Shown piece after piece: positions 49,640-60,930 of a stretch of DNA of 64,000 nt (position 1 is its first letter; every line of letters starts with the position of its first letter). The DNA comes from Echinometra lucunter (Eukaryota; Echinodermata; Echinoidea; Camarodonta; Echinometridae), in NCBI GenBank assembly GCA_029962745.1, contig CM057162.1:18799302-18863301 (forward strand), given 5' to 3'. A program made the position numbers and the translations under genes. Below the pieces are notes generated by a model. That model did no database searches. It was given only the letters and a program-made list of their open reading frames with translations, and had not been told where the DNA came from.

Positions 49640-51328
49640 TTACGGACTGCTACAGAGAGATTTCTCCAGCTGCTTGAATCTAGGATCAAGCGATGCTCTG
49701 CGCGTCGTGTCGGCGCGTGCGAGATCCTTCATCTTTTGACGCAAGAGTGCCACGTCACCGCCTGCTTCAACTTCTCTTTTCGACGTTTTTAACATTAACT
49801 GCGCCGGAAGCGTCCGAACGATACGACGGATCACATGATAGTTCGCCTCTTCCTCGTCATTTTGATCGTCAGCACCACGCTGCTTGTTGTTTTGGGGATC
49901 CTTATCTTGGTTTTCACTTTCGCTGCTCCCACCCCAGATGTGGCTACTGTCTGATTTAGGTAGATTAGAGGTTGGATGTGTTTTCGCTGTATTCTCACGT
50001 TTGGTCTTTGGCAAGGTGAAACTGGCGGATTTGACGGACTTAGAGCCACTTCCCTGTGAATGTCGCTTTGAGCGTTCTTGGTATGATCTTGCGGTGCTTT
50101 CTCGACGCGAACCACGCCTCGAAATGCCGTGACGGCTTTCGCTGGTATGCAACGCTCGCTTCAACTTATCAGTTTTAGGTCGGTCAGGTGACTTAAGGGG
50201 TATTGAGTGATCACTTTGCTGCCGAACTAATTGTGGTTTCCGGCTTGTGATCGGAGAGTTCGGAAGACTGACGCTTCCTGGTCTGTGCAATTCTGCTGCA
50301 GATGGTCCGGTTGGAGGTGGGGAGCGATCATTTCCCGTCAAATTATGCGGTAAAGACGTCGCTGAAACCGATGTATCTCCCTCAGGATTGGAAATCGGCA
50401 AAAGCTTTAAATCACTGGCGGAATTAGAATGAAGTTGTGTTTGAGACTTAAGAAGAGGATCTGGGGGAGGCTTCTTGAAAGTCATGGCAAAAAGTCCAAG
50501 TGCTCTTACTTTAAGGACTGGAAACCTTGTCTTTGGTTTAACCGTTTCAGAGGAATCTCCCGGATTTGATTTTGATTGAGTAAGAGGCTCCACTTCTTCC
50601 GTAGTAGACCTACCTTTACTTTCCTCTTGTCCGCACTCAATGGTTACCTTTGGGTCCTCTGTTTTTTCTTCCACAACCTCTTCGTGTTTTATCACAGTTT
50701 CAGCTTTTGATTTCCAAGCACCTGACATTAAAGGAGGCATTTTCATCTTGTCTCGTCTCGATCCGAAAAGGCCCCTGTTGGCTAGGTCTCGTTTCTCCTG
50801 CTCGAGTCTTTCGCGTTCTGCTTCTTCACTTTCTTTTTCTGTTGCTGCCGCCGATTCTTGCTCATCCGGCTTAGATTCTTCTTGCTGCGGTGGATCTGCA
50901 GAAGCACCTTCCGCACCGTCCTGTGCCTTCGGAGATTCATCAGTAGGCCCTTCTTCATGCTTTCCGCGCACAACGTCCTTGTTCTCAGGGCTCTGTGGCT
51001 TCGGCTTAAAAGAAAACACGTATTCTTCTTTCAACCAACTATTATCCCCATCCCGAGGAGGTGGGGGAATGCAGCTGAGGTATTTGGGTCTCTGGGAAGC
51101 TTTTACAAAACGCAGCTCGTTGTCCTGATCGAACACTTGCTTTATGAAGAAACTTCGCTGGTTCCACGACATCGCCGTCTCCCTTTTCCTCTTCTCGCGG
51201 TCGATCTTCCGGAGGGTGGATGCTAATCGGCGCTCTTCACCGGGGTTGCCCAGGGAGAGTCCCAGACCACCTCCGTTCTGGCCACCCTTCGTGTCCATTC
51301 GAGTGTTGCGTCCAACCTTTTGAGCCAT
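49640..51328 (-). CDS. Uncharacterised charged protein, 562 aa
   Basis: The first ATG after an in-frame TGA (51368-51370) is at 51326-51328 (MAQKVGRNTR); the frame stays open to TAA at 49640. The length and moderate GC in an AT-rich region make it a real gene or large exon. The N-terminal 60 residues are basic and helical (RRLASTLRKIDREKRKRE), followed by NQRSFFIKQVFDQDNELRFV. The middle is low-complexity, rich in Glu, Lys, Pro and Ser, and likely disordered. A basic Ser/Arg stretch (SRHGISRRGSRRESTARSYQ) follows, then a short ordered-looking end (YHVIRRIVRTLPAQL and LDPRFKQLEKSL). No signal peptide or membrane segment is seen. I recognise no family, so function and location are unknown. It might have 5' exons beyond 51.37 kb. 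Confidence 0.78.
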   Translation of the reverse strand: MAQKVGRNTRMDTKGGQNGGGLGLSLGNPGEERRLASTLRKIDREKRKRETAMSWNQRSFFIKQVFDQDNELRFVKASQRPKYLSCIPPPPRDGDNSWLKEEYVFSFKPKPQSPENKDVVRGKHEEGPTDESPKAQDGAEGASADPPQQEESKPDEQESAAATEKESEEAERERLEQEKRDLANRGLFGSRRDKMKMPPLMSGAWKSKAETVIKHEEVVEEKTEDPKVTIECGQEESKGRSTTEEVEPLTQSKSNPGDSSETVKPKTRFPVLKVRALGLFAMTFKKPPPDPLLKSQTQLHSNSASDLKLLPISNPEGDTSVSATSLPHNLTGNDRSPPPTGPSAAELHRPGSVSLPNSPITSRKPQLVRQQSDHSIPLKSPDRPKTDKLKRALHTSESRHGISRRGSRRESTARSYQERSKRHSQGSGSKSVKSASFTLPKTKRENTAKTHPTSNLPKSDSSHIWGGSSESENQDKDPQNNKQRGADDQNDEEEANYHVIRRIVRTLPAQLMLKTSKREVEAGGDVALLRQKMKDLARADTTRRASLDPRFKQLEKSLCSSP

Positions 51329-51342
51329 TGCCCTCACCACGT

Positions 51343-53140
51343 TCAGCTTGGACGAGAGATCAGTCCGTCATAAGTGCCTACATAAAGGGGTAAGCAGAAA
51401 AGAGGATTCGGTTAGCATACCTTGACAAGAGCCATTAAAGCAGGGTCCCTTTTTCCCTTTTCCCCTTTGTAGGTCTCCCTTAAAATGCTTATAATTAGTT
51501 ATTCTGATATACATTATCAATGTGGCATGATTATTGATGAAGAGCGGAAGTCTTTATTAAAAAATAAATAAATACATCAGTTAATAGATATGTGTGAATA
51601 AAATATAACAACAACCAAACAACATCAGAACAAACGGTACAGCATTCATCAATTATTCACCACAGACATGACGGATAATAAATTGAACCTCGATCTTCTA
51701 AGTTCTCTTTTACAGGAATAAAGCAAAGGCAAGCAAATATATTCTGATCATGAATTAAAAAAAGTTGATTATAAAGTTCCATTACCAAAAGAGGTTCACA
51801 TTCACATAATGCATAAATCTGAAGAATTTCTAGAAATTCAGTAAGAGAGTTTCATCACATATTAGTGCAATACATTACATACTTTAATCATGCTTCGAAA
51901 GGTCCTTGCTAACTTCGATAGCTCATTAGAGCATTAAAACCTAAGAGGTAATTGGGCCACAGCGACATTGCTCCAGTTCACACTGTTTAATATCTTCACT
52001 AAAAAGAAATCGAACTGTAAGCCCTTCCTCCCAAGGGCCCCGGTTGGTCTATGTAATTCCACGTGTTAAGCCAACCCCTTTTCCCCTGCCATTTTGATAT
52101 GTATTTAAGCCTATTGTTGTGGGAAGACACCAGTTATAGTCATCGCCACAGCTTCTCTATAGATACCATTGTCCGATGCCTTGATCAGAAGCGATATCGA
52201 TTGGTTTAGTGGAATCGTGAGTGCGCAGTATCAAAAGGCGGAATATGCATCAATGATATTTTGTGTGGATGGGGGATAGACGAGGGTTTAGATTGTCAAA
52301 ACTTTCTACCTTCAAGTTGACTCCTCATCAGCTGAAAAAAAAGGAGAAAACAGGCACACTGAGCCTATCTTTATACCTTAGCATTATGTTCAATTTAATT
52401 GGAAGAAAGGCACTCTTCGTCAACGGAAAGGTTGAATTATTGAAGGTAAATCATGAAGCTGATTACAAAATTTGAAGGAAAAAATGCGTATGCGTAGAGG
52501 GGGGGGGGGGTCGAATTTTAACATGGATGTTTTGCATATCCGCAGAATAATAGTTAATATTCCCCATTTTTCGATTATGTAGAATAATCATACAGGCTCA
52601 CATTTATATACCTGTTATTAAGAATTACTTGGTTTTTTTTCCTTTAAATTATCACACTGTATGAGTCTCCAGTTTTATAATAATTTAGGAAAGCCTTCGT
52701 TCCATTTTCACGACACTGTCTAAACTCACTATTCACTTGTATTCTGATACGTTGAACATTTTTTCTTTCTTTCTTTCTTTCTTCTATCTTTTCCCTTTAC
52801 TGGCTTTGGGTGCCATTGACTGAAAACAGATCGATATCTGATGGGGCCTTCTGATTAAAAAAAAAATTCTTGAAGAAGAGAGAAGGTGCTAAATGCGACA
52901 ATAACGGTTCACATGACAAAATACTTGTCAGATGAGTAGGGCACTTATCGCTTATATCTCTTGATAAAATCGATGACTATTGCACCTATGAATACTTCGG
53001 TATGCAACGAATTATGATCAATGTGCGCATTATTGATTTGTGCGGAAAGGTTATGGAGGTGTGAGAATTTGGATTAAGCAAAGATCTTAAAACAGGATAA
53101 AAAAACGAAGTCAAGGCAATGAGAACGTAAAGATTACAGA
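51343..53140. other. Intergenic, nothing recognised
   Basis: A TTTC run is at about 52763-52785 and a G tract at about 52499-52510. No exon supported. The promoter of the minus-strand gene would be near 51.35 kb and above, but no motif is convincing. Confidence 0.4.
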
Positions 53141-53141
53141 T

Positions 53142-53225
53142 CGAGAGAGAGAGAGAGAGAAAGGGGGGGGGGGTTGTAGTTGAGACTACAGTTGGACTAC
53201 AGTTGGACTACAGTTGGACTGTAGT
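53142..53225. repeat. GA run, G tract and GGACTACAGTT tandem
   Basis: GA units, then ten G, then about four copies of an 11-12-base unit ACTACAGTTGG. Confidence 0.85.
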
Positions 53226-54490
53226 TCGAAAGGGACCTAAGTATAAAAGTATAATTAGTATCCAAAGACAGACGAGAAAGCAAAAGGAAATTGTAAAGAA
53301 AAAAAGCTTTACGAAAAGGATGAAGAGGAGCAAAATTCTACCCCTGCTAGAAAGAATAGTGACAGGGAAATACAAGGAAACAGATAATCAACAGAAAATA
53401 GATCACTGAACAATAATATTTCTATCAAACCAGACATAAATGTCGAATGCAAGATATAAGTCAATAGCGTCACAAGAGAAAAGAAGGAGCTGGGTAAAGT
53501 GCGGTTGAAGAACATTGACCACTTTACGAAACTTAAAAACACATGTAAATAATGTAATGGCATACAAACATTTTTTTCGGGTTGTATGCCAGTATCCTGC
53601 ACATCACATCAAATTCTTCCCCCCCCCTCTCCCTTTCTTGGCGCCGGTTCATTTTCATCCCCCATGCACTCTCTCATACATATCAGATATCATGACCGTA
53701 CGTAGATAGGTGGCAGGGGGCAGTTGCCCTCCCCCCTAGAAATTTTCAAAACCCCACTTTTTGCTATTTGTTCCTTACCTTTTCATTGAGAATTTACCCA
53801 AATTCCACCTAAAATGTACAATAGATCGTTAAATTTCAATTCTAAAATTGCAAAAGCTCGGAAGCTTTGATCCCTCGCTTGTGTGTTCCCTCAAATAATG
53901 AATATATTCTAGTCCCCCCCCCCCCCACCGGAAAAAAAAATGCCTGCGTACGTCCTTGTCAGATATCCATCCTTTTTATCTGATTGTCTCTTATTATTCT
54001 CTTTATTCTGATGCATTATCCCAAGGACTTGTCTCTCATGGGCCCTCAACCTCTCTGTGGTGCGTGGAGAGAAGGGTGGTGGTTCTAATTGCATAACAAT
54101 GATAAAGTAAATAACAGGTACATGCGAACAGCACTGAATATTTGCTCTGGTATACTTTGGTTTTTTTTCACAAGTGAAGGTTTAAACTCTTGTGCCCTTT
54201 GTTGCTTTGGCGATGGCTAACAGCAGGAAGAATAACGACACTGGCAGAAAATAAAACTAGGTGGAAAAGAGGAAAGAAAGGGGAGAGAAGGGGAGAGAAA
54301 GAGCAAAGAGCAATTTTTGTTGTTTTATTTTGGTGTTTGTTGCCGTTGATTTTATCCTGTTTGTTTCTTAATTATTTTTGCTTTATCTGTTTATTTTTTT
54401 ATTAAAAAAATAATACAGCATTATGAACAAGAACGACAACAAATGAACACATTAAAGATAAATTGCACAATGCTGTATCTTCATAACAAC
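53226..54490. other. Intergenic, nothing recognised
   Basis: Contains C tracts near 53621 and 53914. No exon supported. Confidence 0.4.
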
Positions 54491-54493
54491 TAA

Positions 54494-54512
54494 GCTACTA
54501 CTACTACTACTA

Positions 54513-54566
<54 letters not shown>

Positions 54567-54586
54567 GCTACTGCTACTACTACTAA
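54494..54586. repeat. CTA trinucleotide tract
   Basis: Nearly pure CTA triplets. Confidence 0.92.
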
Positions 54587-55685
54587 ATAGTAAGAGAGAT
54601 AGTTTAAAGCATTGTTGTTGTTATTCATACGATGCAAAAAGGGAACAACAGCCTCACCAGACATTTGGTGCTTCATGTGAGCCAATCAAGTGGATCACTG
54701 CTTATCAAAACTGACTGGCTACATGTAAAATTACACTTTTTTTTTTCTTTCTGCTTTCGAGACATGCCAGAGCAAGGTATAAGAATGCTTGTTGAAAACC
54801 GACGACGACGAAGCCTCTCCAACCTCTGGAAGGGCCTCCAAATATCGCATAGCACTAAGCACCAACTATTTTAAAGTAAAAGGCCGTGAATCACGTCAAA
54901 TTGCATAGGAGTCTTTAAAAATGGCTAAAACAGCTTAAATAAATTTGGTACTTAATAAGAAACAAGACTAAAACAAGGTTGTATGGGCACTGCTAGAAGT
55001 GAATAGAACACAATTAAGACACAATCGAATGCTTTAACATGTTTATTATGACAGGACAGAAATGGATTTGTACGGGAATCGTTACAACTGGGTGAAAGAA
55101 AATTACACCCTTATGGCAAATAGGTTGGAGTATTAAATTTGTATCCATCATTCGAAAAGGAGGGATTTGCTACTTTTACATTTGTAAGGTTTTTTATGAT
55201 GATGTCCAATTATATCTGACATAAGGCATTATGTCATAAATATCAGTTTTTTGGTTTTTTTTTAATCAAATAGCAATTTTTCTTTGCAAGATATTTTCAA
55301 AAATCCGACCTCGTGTTTTCACTTTCCATCCTAAGTTCCTGTCTTTGGGGACATGGTGCCCCCCCCCCTCGTGCCACTCCCTTTTTTCCACGCCAAAATG
55401 CAGTTGACTGAAATGAATTGTGCGGCATAGTTCAAGAAATCAACGATTTTAAAGACAGTCCTCTGTCCAGCCTGTGATAATAATAATTAAAAATATGAAT
55501 CAAGACAAAATATTCCTATTTATTCATGCATTCAAGTATGCAAAAATATTCAGATAGCTGCAACAAGATTTTCATATAAATCTACAATATAAAATATTAT
55601 TCAAAATTGTAAAGTTATGGATAACGAGAGTACAAGGAGTGTGGTCGATAGTGAATAAGGTACATGTACTTGTATTATAGAAGAC
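54587..55685. other. Intergenic, nothing firm
   Basis: A short frame near 54763-54874 (MPEQGIRMLVENRRRRSLSN) follows a pyrimidine tract but lacks a clear acceptor and family, so it is not called. Confidence 0.35.
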
Positions 55686-55689
55686 AGGG

Positions 55690-55960
55690 CCGTACACAAA
55701 AGTTTTTTTTTTTTTTTCCGGGGAGAGGGCAAGAATAAGTAAAATGTTCAAAGAAGCACGAAAGCGAGGGAGCGAATCGATCGAGCTGGTCATGAGGGCG
55801 CTTTTGCATATTTTGAATTGAAATTGAAGGATCTGGTGCACACTTTCGGTGGAATTTGGGAAAAATTTCAATAAAAAGTGTAAGTCTTAAAAATTTCGGG
55901 GGGGGATGTCCCCTGCCCCGGTCCCCCCCCCCACCCCAACCTCCGCTGCGTACTGTCATG
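55690..55960 (-). repeat. Dispersed repeat with GGTGCACACTTT-type core
   Basis: A T tract, AGCGAGGGAGCGAATCGA, GAAGGATCTGGTGCACAC, GGAATTTGGGAAAAATTTC and a G/C-tract end (GTCCCCTGCCCCGGTCCCCC) form one unit. The layout looks like an interspersed repeat; orientation and family are inferred. Confidence 0.55.
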
Positions 55961-57189
55961 ACAGAATAACAATTGCTCGGATCAAAATTATTTCCAAAGG
56001 GTAGTCGGAATTCTTTAAAAAGTTTTCAAATGTAACTGGAGGCGGATGTCATAATTGCCCCAGAGCATTAATGACCTTTGGTAAGACAGTTATGTACACG
56101 TGCCACACTTGACCCAGATGAGGTAAATTTGATAGCTGACATGAATTGATGATTTATAAAGCTTGAACGACTTGGTAGCTTGGCTGATGATCGAAGCTCT
56201 GTAGTGGTAAATAGTGTAAATGTGGCAAACATGAGCGCTATAAAACCCCTAAATTTATTTTTGTTAAAAACAAATAAAAAACGAATCATTTCGTTTGTTT
56301 CTTCAAAGCTTAGAAAAGAGCTCTTATTCTACTTCACTGGGTTTACCAGCGGGAAAAACAAATATCTACATCTCAAACATAAACATAATTGGGGCAAGAT
56401 TTTGATAAAAGCTGAACAATTAAACACCTGCACTATGCAAATCCACTTTATTTGTTCAGTCACATTGTACTCAATGAACAACAATAAAGTGGTAACATCA
56501 CAATGCATGTTTATGAGCGGGCATCTTTAGCGATGCGGCTGTTGTGGCGACATTTATCAGAGTCATGGAGTACAGTACATTAATGAAAAAGTGGCGGAGA
56601 AGTTTTGTTTGATTATGTTGACCAAATTGGGCTCGGCTTACTGAATTTGTCTATTAAGATGTCTTAGCCCACCCGGGCCCCCCTCCCTCTTTTCCAATGT
56701 TCCGTTTGCGAGAACCTCCAAAGCGGATTTTATTCAAGGCTCGTGGAATATTATTATTCCGTGTTTCTGATCATGCCTGGTTTTGTCTAAACACTCTGTA
56801 TTCAACTGCAATAAATCTAACCTGAGAAATGTAATTTGCTTCCATATGATATGTCCTATGGAGCAAGATATCCCATGCGTGAGATTATCTTGCTCCGGAG
56901 ACTATGGATATATATGATATCTCAGCCAGGGGCGTCAGTCCCTTTTATGAAGGGGGGGGGGGATGGCACTCAAAAAAGGGTCTTCATCTTTATTTCATTT
57001 TGGGGGGGGGGGGGACATAAAAAAAATTGCTGACAAGGGGAAAAAAATTCTCAGCTTAAAAATGGGTGGGGAAAAGAATTACCCTATTATGTCCCCACCT
57101 TAAGAAGAAATCGGGGAGATGTGTCATCCCCCCCCCCCGTGATTGACGTCCACGATCCCAGCTATTCACACTTACATTTTTTTAAAGGT
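55961..57189. other. Intergenic with G and C tracts
   Basis: G tracts at about 56949-56961 and 57001-57014 and a C tract at about 57128-57138. No exon recognised. Confidence 0.4.
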
Positions 57190-57196
57190 AAAATAT

Positions 57197-57264
57197 CTCT
57201 CACGCTCTCTCTCTCTCTCTCCCTCTCCCTCTCTCTCTCTCTCCCTCTCTGTCTCTTCTGCTCT
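57197..57264. repeat. CT microsatellite
   Basis: CT and CCCT runs. Confidence 0.9.
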
Positions 57265-57379
57265 CTCTGTATATCCCTTTCATTTTCCTATTTCACTGAA
57301 AAGAAAGCCTACTGATTCACTCTCACTTTTCAAACAACCTTCATTAGAAATTAAAACTATGTTAATCGTGCATCCATAG

Positions 57380-57985
57380 GCCCATTCTCGGCCACGTGTA
57401 TGACCCAAATCATGAAGAATAGCTGATTCAAAAAGCAATTTGTCAGTATCTATCTTGTAGCAGAAGTCTCTCATTTTGGAATTTTTGATAACTGTAGTAC
57501 CCCTAATAGAATGAAGGCAATTATTTCAAACATAAGAGCTTATGTCATTTTTCTTTCAGAAGTCAAATTAGGTCGGTCACGTGTGTGACTTCGCACGAAA
57601 ATTGGTCTTACTCGTTGGTATTCAAACCTATTTTTCTCGCATCTCCCTGGGAGCGTAAGTTTGCACTTTTCATTACTATATGATGGGGATTGCTCTAAAC
57701 AGGTTGAAAGCAATTTTCCATAAATGAATGAACATTGAATTCTGTTCTTTCAGAGGTGAAAATTGGGTCGGTCACGTGTGTGGCCACTCAAAAAGGGGGC
57801 ATTTTTAAATGACTATATAAGCACATTATACTTGAGAAATTATTTATTCCTATAAAAAAGGGGAGCCTTTTTCATGTTGAAAAAATGGTTACAATTAAAA
57901 AATCGAAACATGCTATCTGATTTTCGAGCAATAAAGCAAAATTAGATGGTCAAGTGTGTGACCAAAAGTTTCGCTTTACAGAGAA
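57380..57985 (+). repeat. Diverged tandem repeat, about 190 bp
   Basis: The block GGTCGGTCACGTGTGTGAC and variants recur near 57391, 57573, 57762 and 57948, each preceded by an (A/C)AAATTGGGTC-like block. Copies are strongly diverged outside the core. Confidence 0.65.
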
Positions 57986-58044
57986 TGGCCCCATGGTGCA
58001 TTCCATTATACCCAGGTGGATGCATTCTTTTCAAAAGGGGAAAT

Positions 58045-58175
58045 AAAAGCTCTTCATGGGGCACCGCTACTTTGGAAGTGACTATTCCAAGTGCACCAAA
58101 AGTGACCTCTCCATGTTTTAAATATCTGTAGATATTTGAGGTCATTCGGGACACGAGCTAACCATGAACTGGCTA
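58045..58175. repeat. Second copy of the 2.4-kb dispersed repeat
   Basis: GAAGTGACTATTCC, GTGACCTCTCCATGTTT, AAATATCTGTAG and GGACACGAGCTAAC match 2418-2550. Confidence 0.6.
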
Positions 58176-58274
58176 ATTATTACCTTCTCGTCCTTTGTTA
58201 AAGGTAGCCCGTCCCTTTTGCAGACCTAATTCTGAAAGTTCCCTGACTCTGTCATCATTTGAGAGAGAAAGGCT

Positions 58275-58500
58275 ATATGTGGACAAAGAAAGTGGACAAA
58301 ATAAACAACCTCTCATTCTACCCTTCACAATGGTTCTGGTAGTCAAAAAACATCCCTTCACTACTATTATGTTTAATCATGTAGTTCCAGGTGAATATGC
58401 ATGTGACACCTGTTCCACATATTTTAGACAATAGCAGTGAAGGGATGTTCTTTTGACTACCAGAACCATTGTGAAGGGTAGAATGAGGGGTTGTTTATTT
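58275..58500. mobile_element. Second CACTATG-family foldback, cut by the gap
   Basis: GTGGACAAAATAAACAACC to AGGGGTTGTTTATTT matches the 31170-31440 element. The right terminus is lost in the run of N that starts at 58501. Confidence 0.8.
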
Positions 58501-59000
58501 NNNNNNNNNNNNNNNNNNNNNNNNNNNNNNNNNNNNNNNNNNNNNNNNNNNNNNNNNNNNNNNNNNNNNNNNNNNNNNNNNNNNNNNNNNNNNNNNNNNN
58601 NNNNNNNNNNNNNNNNNNNNNNNNNNNNNNNNNNNNNNNNNNNNNNNNNNNNNNNNNNNNNNNNNNNNNNNNNNNNNNNNNNNNNNNNNNNNNNNNNNNN
58701 NNNNNNNNNNNNNNNNNNNNNNNNNNNNNNNNNNNNNNNNNNNNNNNNNNNNNNNNNNNNNNNNNNNNNNNNNNNNNNNNNNNNNNNNNNNNNNNNNNNN
58801 NNNNNNNNNNNNNNNNNNNNNNNNNNNNNNNNNNNNNNNNNNNNNNNNNNNNNNNNNNNNNNNNNNNNNNNNNNNNNNNNNNNNNNNNNNNNNNNNNNNN
58901 NNNNNNNNNNNNNNNNNNNNNNNNNNNNNNNNNNNNNNNNNNNNNNNNNNNNNNNNNNNNNNNNNNNNNNNNNNNNNNNNNNNNNNNNNNNNNNNNNNNN
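58501..59000. other. Assembly gap, 500 N
   Basis: Exactly 500 undetermined bases, which suggests a placeholder length. It begins inside a palindromic element and ends at a CCAA tract. Confidence 1.
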
Positions 59001-59003
59001 ACT

Positions 59004-59062
59004 TCAACCAACCAACCAACCAACCAACCAACCAACCACACAAACAAACAAACGAACAAATG
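59004..59062. repeat. CCAA and CAAA simple repeat
   Basis: CAAC repeats followed by AAAC repeats. Confidence 0.9.
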
Positions 59063-59221
59063 CACATTGTGTTAACCAAACTAATTGAAATAAGCAGGTC
59101 ATTAAATACAATCAGTTTACAGATATGATAACAAATGCGAATATTTGACAACAAACTTTAGAAACTTACCCTTTTTTCGGTAAACCAACTCCCATCTTCC
59201 TCAGGTGAATATTCCTTGCAG

Positions 59222-59380
59222 CCGACAGAACTGATAAAAACGCTTGAAGTTACACATAGTCTCTCAGAAATGACCACATTTTTGACAGAACTCAACGTGC
59301 AGAACTTATTCTTGACAGCACCGGTGTATCTAATTGCCTACGGTCTGGACTTAGCTGTTGAACGGCACTTCAACGAATAA
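59222..59380 (+). CDS. Tentative terminal exon, 52 codons
   Basis: After an acceptor-like ATTCCTTGCAG, the frame reads LSEMTTFLTELNVQNLFLTA and then APVYLIAYGLDLAVERHFNE to TAA at 59378. It looks like a real C-terminus with a hydrophobic segment. An upstream exon could lie in the gap. The opposite strand is also open over most of it, ending at a GTAAGT donor (59163-59168), so strand is not settled. No family recognised. Confidence 0.3.
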   Translation, partial: PTELIKTLEVTHSLSEMTTFLTELNVQNLFLTAPVYLIAYGLDLAVERHFNE

Positions 59381-60164
59381 TCCACTCAAACTCAAACTCG
59401 GTCCATATATCAGTATATCTTTTTATTAGGCTTTCCAATATCCGCCTAGGAATGGCATAGCCCACTGTTAAAAAAGCTTTTTACTACAGCTTTAAAATTC
59501 AAAGGATTGTGCATTGCTCACGGATTATGCACTCGGTGGCGTTTTGCTTACGGCATCGCTCTGCACTGTTCTATACCCAGTTTGTATTGAAGCGGTTAGT
59601 TTGGTCTTAAAGTGTTGTTGTTGTTGTTGTTGTTCAGGTGTTTTGACGTACGATTTATTGACGCCATCTACGTGCGGGTGTCTGTATTTCTTTTTGAGAT
59701 GTTTTCCTTATTTTGGTACAACTTTTCACGAGGAGTCCGGCGTCAGTGATGGACCTCCCATTCTCCTTATGTAGTTGAGACAAATCCGTAAATTTGAGAA
59801 TCTTACCTTGAATGTTCAAAGTTAAGCAATTCTATTAACTTCAGTATGATATTAAAACGAAACTAGGGGCAACAACATTCTGGGCCACAATACGTCTCAC
59901 TATTGAAAATGCGCAAAAACAGGACACGTTTCAGTTGACCAATTTATTGAATCATTCTTCATGCTCTAATATAGTTACATACACTAAAGTAAGACTTCCG
60001 GTGAAATGACAGACGCCGAGAATGCAAATAACACAAGACCCTTTGTCGATTTCCATTGTAATGTTAATGATGTGTGATGCGTGTAATAATAATAACTTAT
60101 TGCCGGTGCAGAGTTCGCTAATTCGTCCTGCTTGGTGGACTAATTTGCAGCTTCTCTCTCCCTC
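59381..60164. other. Intergenic, nothing recognised
   Basis: A short TTG run at about 59613-59635. No exon supported. Confidence 0.4.
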
Positions 60165-60167
60165 CCT

Positions 60168-60184
60168 GACCCCCCCCCCCCCCC

Positions 60185-60225
<41 letters not shown>
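60168..60225. repeat. C tract and CT microsatellite
   Basis: A C homopolymer of about 14, then CT units. Confidence 0.9.
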
Positions 60226-60230
<5 letters not shown>

Positions 60231-60930
60231 CTTCCACAGGTTACCCTTTATAGCCTTCCTATCAACCATCCCACAGTTCTTCCTTCAACGTTTTCCGGCA
60301 TCCATCCTTCCCATTAAATCAGTTTTAATGAGGGAAGACGACGTAGAATTAAGCCTAATTTTCAATTATTCAGACCTATGCGAATTTTCTAATCGACTCG
60401 GAAGTGCGTAGACTAAACGCATCGTTGACTGCTAAGAAAGCTGTAATATTTTTTCTTATTACTTTCAGTGATATAACATTCGATGATATTAATTACCCCC
60501 ACCCATCCAGCGTCTACTTAATACCTAGTTTCAAAGGGATTGTAGTTTGAGAAAGGCGAAACATTTTCCTAATAAAAAATACATAACGCGAGTGGCCAAA
60601 TGGTGTGTGATTCATGGCAAATATTTTTTTTCTTTATTTCTATCAAAGACTAAATAATTGTACGTTTGTTGATTTTTAGATGGATATCATTTCCCCTTGT
60701 GGAGTTGAATATCATTTATTCAGATTCTACCCAGTGTATCAATACAGTATCGGGAGTAGTGTTGATAAACTGATACACCGATACACCACTGCTGTGGGTG
60801 TAGCGAGTTCGACAGAAATTAAAGACTTGACACAGGTCTCTACGAGAATTGTAGCCTTTAATTTGAGTTTATCATTTCCGTTCAATTCCATAAGTTTGTA
60901 TCTAGATTATGAACCACCATGTTTTTAAAT
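60226..60930. other. Intergenic, nothing recognised
   Basis: No supportable exon. A short near-palindrome (GTGTATCAATAC...GATAAACTGATACAC) lies at about 60733-60780. Confidence 0.4.

Noticed and set aside
49693..51226. Plus-strand open frames opposite the 562-codon gene
   Set aside because: Shadow frames; the minus frame is continuous and has coding-like composition.
56180..56530. A 116-codon plus-strand frame starting MADDRSSVVV
   Set aside because: AT-rich composition, no recognisable family and no conserved-looking segment; could be chance.
58453..59154. Open frames of about 200 residues over the gap
   Set aside because: They consist mostly of N; nothing can be inferred.
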